64,000 bases of DNA. It comes from Cristatella mucedo. Taxonomy: Eukaryota > Bryozoa > Phylactolaemata > Cristatellidae. Both the position numbers and the translations under genes were made by a program. Below are positions 14,426 to 26,169 of this stretch, piece after piece (the stretch's first letter is position 1; each line of letters opens with the position of its first letter). The notes below the pieces were generated by a model. It searched no databases, was not told the origin of the DNA, and saw only the letters and a program-made list of their open reading frames with translations. The stretch spans positions 808,001-872,000 of the forward strand of contig WPIO01000026.1 in assembly GCA_009760855.2 (NCBI GenBank), in the 5' to 3' direction.

Positions 14426-17400
14426 CGCACACGCCCGAGCACGTGTACGTGAGTGTAAGTATGTACGAAGTGAATGTTTAGCATATAGTCATATGCCCTC
14501 AGTTTAAAAATCCGTACACATAAGCACAGACAGGACAGTTGACAATGACCCAGCAAATGCTGTGAGGAGAAGCTTCTCTTTAAAGTCAGGTCGAGGGATG
14601 TCATGACATCAGTCTGGAGCTGGAATGAGTTCTGGGCTTTTGGAGCATACAAACTAAATGCACAGTGTGTAAAAGATTTGAGGCACAGCAAAGCGACTCA
14701 AGTAAGAAGAGCTGGTGATACGATGCCCAGCCTGATTTCAGATTATTGTTGATAGGTAGGCTGGTGCCAGAGAATGAAGGGACCCAAAAGTCAATGACAA
14801 AACCTTGAAGTTGATACGCAGCTTGACTGGGAGCCAGTGCAGGTCAGCAAGAAGTGTTGCAATGTGGCACCTGCGACACTCACGACAAACAAGCCTGGCT
14901 GCAGAGTTTTGCACCAGCTGTAAGTGGCTGATCCCACAGATCGGTATACCTGCAAGCAGTTAGAGAAGTCGAGACTTAATGTCACAAATGCATGGATCAG
15001 CGTGGCTGTGGTGTCCCTGTTTAAGCAGCATCAAATTTTTTTGAATGCTATGTAGATGCAAGTCGGCAGACTTGACTGTGGAGCTGATGTATTTAATCGT
15101 TTAGTGAAATGTTTCTTTGTAACAGGACGCATTGACTTCTTGTAGATTCTGCTGGAGAAATGCTGATTGAGACAATTTTGTGTTGGATACTTTTCCAGTT
15201 TTTTTGTCACACTAAGTTGTGTTCATGACTAGTTGATTCGTTTTATTGTCATTCAATTTTAGAAAGCATGCTGCCATCCAAATGCTGCTCGATTTAAAAC
15301 ATGCAGCAAGGGATGTGAGAGAGAGAGAAGAGAGTTTGACTTGCTGTTAAGCTGGAAGGGATCAAAGCATAAGTAAAGCCATATGTCAGCTGCATCGAAG
15401 TAAAAGCCTAGATTGTGCGTGGCTATCATATCGGCAAGAGGGAGAGTATAAATTGTGAAAAGAATGAATGAATGCAAATGAATTATTATAATTTATTATT
15501 ATAATGAAACCAAACTCAAGCCTCCGAGGTACCTCAACTTCAATGGTTCTTCGGATGATTGTTGCCTATACACTTCAATGGTGTGGACTCTCCCCCTGAG
15601 ATAGAACCCAAGCTATTGCAGTGGTGTGTTTGTGATGCCCAGGCGAGATGAGAGGTGCGAAGGAATTGTTGATCATTAAACGCTGCTGAAATATCAGTCA
15701 AAACAAGCAGAGAGACGTAAGCTTCCGAAGTAATGCTGTTGACAACCGACGTTTGTTTACTAATCGTTTTTTCTTCCTGGGCTTGGGCCAACGTTTCCAT
15801 ACCTCTCCTTTTCAGTGGTGTGTCGTTTAATTGCAGGCTTGGTTATAATCCGAAGCAGATGTGGTTGGTGGTTCAGACAGGTATCCCTGGGGAAGCCATG
15901 CTGCACCTGCTGCTCCAGCTGCCATACGGGACTGCTCCCTTATACTGTAAGGCTGAGATGGTTTGCAAAATCCGACTGCCAGCTGGATTTGAAACCGTGA
16001 CCCTCGAACTATTGGGCTGCAGGGGTTACGGTTTAGCCTACTGAATGATGCAGCAGCTGCTACTCCTGTTCGAATCCGTTGGTGCTCACTGTTTCTGGGC
16101 TAGGCAGGCGCATTGTGGGGTACTCTAATGCAGACTAGGTCTTCGTCCTTGCGTTTAGCTGACCGTCGCAGTGGTGGGTCAGGTGATGCTGTTAGCCTAA
16201 GGGCTTTCGCAGTGATAGATGCCTCGGTATAATGCACTCAGTCTGTAACTCCGTGGTCTCGTTGGATGTTGCTGGAGCTTTTCTGTAGCGCTCTCAAATT
16301 CTAAGTGGCTTTCTATGTCTATATGGTAGCCAACAGACTTCATCACCTGGCAACCAAGAGAAAGTGAGACCATAGCTAAGTCGGAAGGTTAGTCCAGGAA
16401 GTGAGTGGCATGGAAGTAGTAGCGACAGCACATGATGGCTGGGCAGGATATCAGCATTATGGGAAGCCGGTTTTGCTCAGGCTCTCGATTATCTGCTGCC
16501 AACATTGGCTGTCCTTTTTTCTCAAAGTGAAGCACCTTGCAGACTGCTGTTGGTTAGCTAATGCTGCGCTGTTTGTGATTCCGCGAGCTACACTTCCTGG
16601 TGGCATGCATACCTTGCTCTTTATCTCTCTTTACGTCTAGAATGCCCAGCTGCCAACCTGCTGAAGATATGCCGCATCAGCTGCTCAGCCGGCACTTGCC
16701 GTGGCGACACCGAAGTCTTCATGCTATGCGAGAAAGTGCAGAAAGGTGAGCCGCCCACGGGTGGGTTGCTGCCTCTTCACCCACCGCTCCTTTCCCCCCA
16801 CCCCTCCCTGCCGGTCTCACCTGATTTAACAGCCTCATTTGTATAGCGGCAGAAGACCCTTCACGTCTGTCACCACCAGGCTTGCACTGGTCAATACAGG
16901 ATCGCCCACTGCAAGACTCGAACCCAAGACCCAAATCGTGAAGAGCAAGTACCTAAATCCCTGGGCTCAGACTCGTGAAGGGTGCCCGAACTGAATCAGC
17001 CAGTGCACCGGGTTAGAATCCCCATGCTTGCACGGGCTTGCATCGTGGTTTCAGTAAGCCAGCTAGCATGGCTGTGATGCATTTGCATGGCAACAAGCAT
17101 CGATTTTAACCCTCTTGTTTTATAGTATCTCGTGGAAGAAACAAGATGCTGTTCAGCAAACACTTGCACACGCATACAAGCGTGCATGTACGCACGCTTG
17201 AAGCGACCCATGTATTTGGACCTGCAGTCGGCTAGCAACTGCTAAACATGCTTGCTGCAACCCCACTACGTTCAATCGGCCGGCTAGAGGCATAGGATAG
17301 CCTTTCAAATTTTGATGTCCCCTTGCTTTACACCACGGGGCTATATTGATCCGTGGTCAGGTTGTCCAGAAGAACCTAGGTGCATTTCCGGTGACTGAGA

Positions 17401-20400
17401 CATGAATGACTGCCTGCTCTGGTGGCTGCATATCTGATACCACCCCTCCCGGGCTCTCATACTTTCAGTCCACGCTGTCGTACAAGGTGGGTGGCAGGGT
17501 TTCTGTCATTTATCATGGTGTTCTTGTATCGCTTGACTATAGGACTGGCAGTTTTTTACACGGGCCATCGTTTGAATCAGTTGCTACCAGATCTCCATGA
17601 AAGACCATAGCTTTCACAGTTGTGACCTACCGACATCATTCTGGCTGTCTAGCCTTGTGCATGGGGAAAATTATTGCTCAATCTCGTTTTCTATTCCTTA
17701 TCTGTTGCATGTGCCGAGTAAAGTTGAATGGATTTAAAGATGAAACTTGAAAAGCATCGATTGCAAGAAATTTTTTAAATATGATTAAGATGTATGTCTT
17801 GTTGATCTGCACCCAGACTTGGCCGACAGCCTCGATAACTTCACTGGTGCAGTGAAGGTATGTACCTTTTCGAACAATTTTCCCTACATTGTATCCGTGC
17901 ACCGAGTCGAGATTTCTTTCAATTTATCAAAAACTTCCTTCATAAGATGCACCGTATTAAGCGCAGGCTTAAACGCTGCTTTAAGAGGTTTGGGTCTGAC
18001 GACGGTCTAGCTAATTTTAAAAACTTCCTCCGTGTCTAAACATGGAAGCTTAGAGAAGCAAGGGGTTCTCTTTTGCTTGCAAACTGAAGTCCTGCCAGTC
18101 ATACCCAAAGCTAATTTATAGGGTGTATTCCTACTCCACGGTTACTACCAGGTTGGCCGACAAGTTTTCAGCCTTTTTTGTTGAAAAGACTGCACGTTTT
18201 CGTGCCTACATAAAGCTCTCTCCGACTAAAGCAATTGTTGAATCATACTTGTGACCTACCTAAAAAAGACTTTTTGAGATTTATACATACGAAGTGGCTA
18301 CTTTAATAAAGTCTAGTAAAAGGAGCTCTTCTCCTGAAGATGCTATGCCATCCCCTCTGGTCTTCAATGGCAGACAAACTTAGCCCAGCCATAACTAAAT
18401 TGTTAATTGCTCGAAAGCTTTTCAAATCGGCAGTCGTTCGACAATATTCAAAAAGCCTCGATTGAATTCTGTAGTCTTAGCAATATTGCCCAGTTTCCAT
18501 TCTTCCTTTTTTGTCAAAAGATTTTTGTTTATCCATCACTTCCAAGCAGCTTAAGGCAAATATTGAAAAGAATAAATGCTTGCAAAAATTTCAGTCAGGA
18601 TTCAAGCGACATCACTCTACTGAAACTGGTCTCCTCTGTGTAACCAACAACATCGTATGCTACAACGATGGCAGGATTGTCACTGCCCTGGTGCTGCTAG
18701 ATTTGGCAGCTATGTTCGGCACAATTGATCACGATATCCTACTTGAACGATTGGGAACAAAAATTGGTCTGGTGGACGAGGCACTGGCGTGGTTCAAATC
18801 GTACATGTCCGATCAGGTTCAATCCATACCCTGTAATGAATGGTCAAGTGTCAGATCATCTACCAGATCTGTGATAATACTGCTGCTGCTACTAAAAAAT
18901 AATAGCAAAGGAAGCATGATCGAACGGTTAATGGTAGCATGCTCAATGAAAAGAAGCCCGATTGCTCTAGATGCCCTTGAGGGATAGGAAACCTATAACG
19001 GATTCTATCCTTGGTTTGAGCACCCTAGATACACGACTCAATCTGCAAGACACATCCCTCCAGCCACTCTTTAGTTGCTATGTACCACAAACGAGAGGTT
19101 CGAGTAGTGTGGCCGAATCCAGATACTGTCTCGACAGACTCTGAAACCAGACTGGAACTTGACTAGCTAGGTGTGAAGTTTAATTGTATGAGCTGCTCGT
19201 CTGCCACGACTGGTTTCAGTGTATTTGATAGGAAGGGTAGAAGGGAGACTGGGCAGACGTTGCTGAAGTTCTCTTGGTCTCGTGTTGCTTTCTTGAGTAG
19301 TGGCCTGACCAGGCCGGTGCTTCTAGGTGAACTAGGCAATCGTCTAATTAGCAGGGCCAAGGGGACGCCAGAAAAAAAACTATACAACTAAGAGATTGCC
19401 ATCTTTTGGTGAGGCGTTAATGACTAACACCACATCACTTTCCATATAAAAAATTTCCGGCAGCTTACTGAATGAGTATCATAGAAAGCTAGGAAGACTG
19501 CATGTCTGTATGATGTCTGAACACTGCAGGAACAAGTGGTGGCCGTGGAACTGTTGGCAGCAAAGGTGGGTGCTAGGGGATTTGTGGGCAGGTCGACGAC
19601 CTCGTTCCTTGGGAGCATGGGTTTTCGGGGAAAACGGCTGCAACAGAAAGTTAAAGAGATGGGCAGCTGAAGCCGACAGTGTATGATTCAGATCAAATAT
19701 CTGATTTCTGACCCACAGAGAATGTCCTTAGTGAGTGCAAGTCTCTGGAGAAGTCTTTTGCTCATGGAGACAGCAAGGATTTAGATGGAGAGGAACTGCT
19801 CGATGAGCTGTTAGCCATTGCCAGGGAGCTTCCCCAGACTATGAATTCCCAAGAGGTCTTGCAATTTTTATTGTAGCATAAATTGATAGAAATTGTTCCC
19901 AATCTTTCGGTGACACTCAGAATTCTAATGACCTTGCCAACTTCAATGGCCTTTGGAGAAAGACGTTTTTCAAAATTAAAACTAATAAAAAATTGTCTTT
20001 GTTCAGCAATGTGCCAAGAAAGACTGGTTGGCTTGGCAACAATTTCTATTGAATCAGATTTAGCATCTTCTCTCGACATGAAAGAAACGGTCTGCGAGTT
20101 TGGCAAGAAAAGGCAATGAAAGCCAAGTTTTGAACATCAATTTTTGACATTTTATGTATTACTGCATCCACGCGTGTTATTTATTTATGTTTATGAGTTT
20201 TTATGATTAAAAAAAATAGTTATGCCTTGCAAATTGAGTTTATTTCGTGCTGGGCAGGTAGGGGAGAGCTGAGAGTGGGAAGGGGGCACCAGATATCTGA
20301 TCTTGCCTAGTTCACCAAAATGCCTTGCACTGGCCCTAGGCCTGACTACAGCCTTTTTGAAAGGTGCTGAGACATGACCTGAGGCTAATGACGTATTTAT

Positions 20401-23400
20401 GATGTTATTTATGCATAGCAGCAGCAGATCAATGCACTGTAGAGTGAGGACTGCGGGAATTGGGTCTCGAGGACTAGTTGTCTTCTTTGATTGAACTTCT
20501 GGGAGGTCGTTCGTGGCATTCTTGAATGTAGACATTGAGGTACTGAACGGAATTGAAGTATGTCAAGTCCGACAGGGGTACATTCTTGTTCTTTTGCTGT
20601 TCTCCATTTATACTGAACCTCTGGAAACGTGATTTGAGCCCATGGAACCGGCAATCAGTTATATGCTGACTTACTCAGCCGTATTTGTCGTTTAAAGCAT
20701 CGGAATCTGCTCCAGCGACTGGTAAACTGTAAGCTTGCCTTGCATACATTCGATCCGGGACATCGGCAAATTTTGTTGAACTCAATGATGATCAAACCGA
20801 AATCCGTAGGACACCCCAAGTATTCGGTTATACTAGGAGTCTTCGGTATTCTAGTAGTTGATGCTGTTGTGCAGTTAGCACCTTGTACTCGGAATTTAGA
20901 TTTTATCTTCGACAACTGCCCACATTTTGAAAGGTTCATGTAGAAGACTGCATGGGCAGCTTGCCATCACGACCAATCTCTATTTAAGATTAGGGACTGT
21001 CTACTACCGGTGGCTTGCGAAAAATTTAAATACTTTCCTGGTTTTGTCTAGGCTGGATTATTGCAATTCCATTTTGGCTGGGCTTCCAAAAAAGCCACGC
21101 ACAAGGCCCATTCAATCTTACTGATTAATAGGGCCGTGAGGCTAGTTAACAACTTGCTGAGGTTCAGCCATGCGTCTCTTTTGCAGAAGGATCTGGGATG
21201 GTCCCATAATGGATTAATAGATACAGAATAGATTTTTCACTATGACTCGCAAGGCCTGCCACGGCTTTGCTCCTTCATACCTAGTTAAACTGCTTCACCA
21301 GTTTCAGTCTCCTCGTGCCCTCATGTACACTCTGAGCAAGAATTAGCTGTTCCATTACTGCACCTCCAGACCGGTGGCTATAGAAGCTTTTGCTCTGAAG
21401 GTTCTATACTGTGGAGCTCACTTCCTCAATTCCTGTGTAACGACATGCTCCCAAAGCCTGGAACTCCCTCCCGACTTGCGTCAGACATCCCCTGACTTGA
21501 CCACATTTAAACTGAACTTAAAAACACCTATTTAGAACAGCATTTAGCGGGTCCTTGTGATTCGTCCTTCACGTGCTTATGCGTGCTGACACTGTGCATG
21601 CTGCCACTAACCACACTTGCATGCTGACCCTTTGCATGTCACCCCTAACCATGTTATTCATGTTTATCAAGCATGGTATTACTCACCACTCAATCGCGCT
21701 TCCCATTGCAGCAAATGTGAAGCGCATAGAAAGAGATTGAGTTCTCTGAGGGCGCTTTATCAAGTGCATTATTATTATTATTATTATTATCGATTTTCCT
21801 GCTTCCGGCTGAGGCACTTGCTTTGGAGCCGCCCTGAGCTGCTACTTCCATGCTGTTTACTTTTACAGGCCTCCTCCTCACTCAGCCATGCTTCTCACTT
21901 CCTCTTTGTAGCTTGAGATGAAGTCTGTTGGCTACTGCACGTGTCTCGAAAGCTTAGCCTTAGCCTGCTTAGCCTTTGAGAGAGCTATAGAAAACTCCTG
22001 TGAAGCACTCACTTTCTGGAGTTAGATGGAGAGACTTTACATACATTACATTACCTGCTTGGCATGCACTGCCGAAGCTGCCTCTGGTCGGTTGCCTTTT
22101 CTCTCTAGTCACTGCCGATTACTCGGGTGGCTCATTATGTGACCCAATGCAGTTGACCATAAAACTAATCGTCCAGTGAAATTAGCTGATGCCCAGGTGG
22201 CCTAGTGGTAAGGATGTGTGCACTCACCAAAAAGCTTGGTCCCGGCACCAATAGCTTTGCTGTGCTCCACATGTTCGTGCTCATGTCCTCTATTAGGGCC
22301 CGACACGGGAATTCATTTTTTTATTTAGTTAAATGTCATACTGCTACTGCATTTGGTTAATGAAAGGATTTTTTTACAATGCCAGGTATACTAAATTGTT
22401 GCACCAAATGTGAAAGTATTTATTAAAAAACACGTCTTTTCATTTGCATTGCTCCCTAAGAACTCAATCCCTATTCAGGTGCTTTACACGTGATGCTGGG
22501 TTCGAGGCTGAAGCCATGGTCATTAAAGGCACTCATTTTACCTCTGAGTCAAACCAGGACGTCAAACCAAAAACGCATGCTAGTGGTACGTGTACATTCA
22601 GTGTGACATCCCCCAGCACCCTAGCAGATTTTTTATGACCTCTTGTTATTTGCCCAGACATAAAGGCCATAAGCTTTTTACTCGGTGTCCCCTCTGCTGT
22701 AGCATTTCCTAGAGTCTGAATTTTATTGAAAAAGTTGGCTGTGGATGTAGGCCGAACACCTACCTCATCCAACTGTGGATGTCACCTTATTATTGTTCTG
22801 TGGGGTTTAGATCCGGTGTCCGGCTGGGCCACTCATAATTAACATACCGGTTTTGTCAAAAAAAAGTGTTTTACTGACCTTGCAGTATGCTTAAGTAGTC
22901 GTAGTACATGGGTATGATGCAAGCTTCTTATCACATGGATGGCAGCAAATTTTCTAAAACTTAACGATGATAAAACTAACTTACTAGTTATGGGCAAACC
23001 CAGTGTGATCCAGAGATTGGAAAGGCTGACTCTCAAAATTGGCTCTGCCAGCCTATCTCCAGTTGAATCTGCTCGAAATCTAGGTGTCATATTCCAAAGC
23101 GACCTCTCGTTAGACGACCATATCAGCTCCACAGCCAAATCCGCCTATTTTCAGCTTCATAACATTGCTAAAATTCGGGCTTGTTTAGATAAAGATACCA
23201 CATCTAAGTTGGTCCATGCATTCGTGACATCCCGTCTCGACTTCTGCAACTCACTGCTCACTGGCCTACCAGCATTTGCGATCAGGCGATTGCAGCTTGT
23301 GTAAAACTCTGCAGCTAGGCTTGTCTGTCGTGAGCGTTGCAGTTGCCACATTACTCCACTTCTCGCCGACCTGCACTGGCGACCAGTCAAGCAACGGATT

Positions 23401-26085
23401 GACTTCAAGGTTTTGTCGCTCACTTTAAGTCCCTTCATTCTATGGCTCCAGCCTATCTGTCAAATATACTACCCCATCAAGCCAAGCATCGTACCACCCG
23501 CTTTTCGGAATCCAACAGTCTAGAAATACCTCATACAAACCTTAAATCCTTTGGAGACCGTGCATTTAGTTCATATGCTCCCAAAGCCTGGAACTCCCTC
23601 CCGACCTGCGTCAGAACATCCCCTGACTTGACCACATTTAAAAAGAACTTATAAACACCTATTTAGGACAGCATTTAGTGGGTCCCTGTGATTCGTCCTT
23701 CATGTGCTTATGCGTGCTGACACTGTGCATGCTGCCACTAACCACATTTGTATGCTGACCCTGTGCATGTCACCCCTAACCATATTATTCATCTCGTTTG
23801 TTTTTCAAGCATGATTTTACTTACCATTCAATTGCATTTCACTTTACAGCAAATGTAAAGCGCCTAGAGAGAGATTGAGTTCTCTGAGGGCGCTTTATCA
23901 AGTGAATTATTATTATTATTATTATTATCATGACCCAGGTCGTGAGTTCGTGTCTTGAAGTGAGCAATCCTTTTTTGTCTACTGCAAGCAGTGGTGATAG
24001 GCTCCTCTGCCTCTATACGAATATGGCTGCTGAATCATGTAACCTTTTGTACACGGCTGTTACATACACCGCGATCCCCAAGGAGTATGTTTTCGCTTTA
24101 CAATGTAGCTTAACATCAGGCTTAACTCTCTCGACTGCCTGCACGTAGGCGTGTTGGGGGCCATAATACCTATGATCTAATGTAGAGAGCCACACAATGT
24201 AGTCGCAAACCGTCACCGAATTGCTGCCACATTTCACTATAGGTTAAAGGACGTCATGCCAGTGCATCTAATCTTCGGTAAACACTTAAGTGTTGCTTTC
24301 CATTACCAAATATTGTCAACTGGCTTTCGTCTGTCCATTAAGCTGAACTGCAGTCGTCTTTTGTCATGTAGGCGTGGTCGTGAGGCCACCATATCTGCTT
24401 CGTGACGGCTTGTGAGCAGAGGTTTGGGTTTTTGCAACCCGCCGCCGAAACATGCCTGTCTTACCGAGACTCTTACTGCTGTCCGTTTCAAAAGTAAGAT
24501 CGATCCCTTTAGTGGGGCGGTATGAAATGCTAGGTCTCGAAGTGTGGCAGCTATGCTCTTCAGTGCTGCCAACTCAATGAGGTGTTCACGACTGGCAGCA
24601 CTCCTTTACGAGTTATAGAAGTCGAGATGGGATTTTGCAAACGTGTGGACTAGTTTCGATTTAGTATCCCTGTCTAGGCAAGCCCGAATTTCAGCAGTGT
24701 TATGTAGCTGAAAGTAGGCAGGCTTGACAGTAGTGCTGACGTGGTCATCTAATAAAAGGTCACTTGGGAACAGCACACCCAGATTTCGTGCATATTCAAC
24801 AGGAGATATGAGTAGGACCACTATAGCTGCCCGCGAGGAAGCTATTGGATAATTCCCGTCTGGCGGTAGCTTCTAGATATCCTGGTGCTTTGGTTTACGC
24901 TATGGCAAGCCCAGGCAATCAGAACTGAGGATTTTTTCGAGTGTAGACAGGGTCTGCTGCATGTTCAAGCTACATTAAGCCATGGCATGAGCGGGAGTGT
25001 GTTCGTATGTGGTACATCTAAGCCGAAATTGCTATCACTACGAGCCGAGCGGTTCCTTTTTCCTTGCTTGCCAAACTGTGGTTATGACTTAATCGCCTGA
25101 CTGTCAGCAAGCCCTTAAGAAGAGATGGGCCAAAATTACCCAGCATGGCCGCGACCTGCGTGACACTGTGTATGCATCCAGAACTCGTCCGTTTCGTGAA
25201 GACTGGTTGTGTTCGCAGTGCAGAATCCTTGCCACTGCTGGCTCTTGGGCATCCTGCATACTCTTCTACTCTCAGCTTCTGCTATCGAAAATGTGGTAAT
25301 CCTTGGGCCGTGCGAGCGCTGTCCGCTCACGGCTTGCAAGTCTGCGCATAGAGCTGTTGCGTGGGTATACTGTTGGCCTGCCACCCAGCCGGTTTGCTTG
25401 CATCTGCCACAGCTCGGTAAAGAGCTGAGTTAATGTGCAGCATCGCCTACCCTCCCTCCAACGTCGGTCTATTAGTTGCTATCCATTGCTGCGTCTCCCC
25501 CCTTCCCCAAGACTCGGCCTGCTGTTATCGTTCGTGTTCGTGAGGATAGCTGCACCTGCACATGTTGTTTTTGCCTCGAGTGCTGTGGTTTTGATGCTGC
25601 TGTGCACACTTGCCGGCTTGCAGATATACAGATTCGGTTCAGGGAGAAGGATAATGGAGGCTGCAAGTGGGAAGCATTTGCCACGTTTGCCCCTGTGGAT
25701 ATCCACAGACAGGTAGGTAGCATGCCTACCCTGCACCCCTGCTATCGCTTGCACTTCTGCCGAGCATAGCACTGAGCCGGCCAGTTGGTGGAGGCTGCCA
25801 GGCTTGGCTGCTGATTCAGGTGTATTCCCTGTATGGGACCCTGGAATTCTGGAGCCTTTGGCATAGACTTGAGTGAATGCCCTCTGATTGAACCGGTAAG
25901 CTGTAGTTATAAGGGCCGTGCCCGGTCGACGTGTGGCCTGGTATTTTTTTCATGATGAGCCAATCAGGTTGGTTTGTGCCACAGGGTTTTCTCTCGTCAC
26001 TGTCAGCCCAGTGGATCCTTAACTAGATCTCCAATCTCTAGTTGCCAGCTCCGTTGCCACTGCACAGGCAGCTTGCTGCAGGCGT

Positions 26086-26169
<84 letters not shown>

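Larger units (their letters stand above)
5837..16640 (+). other. NF-kB intron 3 (10.8 kb)
   Basis: It runs from GTGAGT to TACGTCTAG. It contains a Tc1 remnant, LINE-B, LINE-A tails, three SINE-1 copies and several microsatellites, listed separately. In 5900-8554, 8757-10410, 10531-11170, 14100-14530 and 15490-16220 I see no gene and no element I can name. Confidence 0.75.
16746..25623 (+). other. NF-kB intron 4 (8.9 kb)
   Basis: It runs from GTGAGC to CTTGCAG. It holds SINE-2, LINE-B, LINE-A, hAT and Tc1 remnants. Nothing recognisable is seen in 16970-18000, 21790-22185 and 25020-25600. Confidence 0.75.

Noticed and set aside
5837-16640. Possible separate small genes in the 10.8-kb intron
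   Set aside because: All recognisable proteins there are transposase or RT pieces; other ORFs are short and featureless.
22188-22260. Functional tRNA gene
   Set aside because: A-box is good, but the B-box and acceptor pairing are not convincing.
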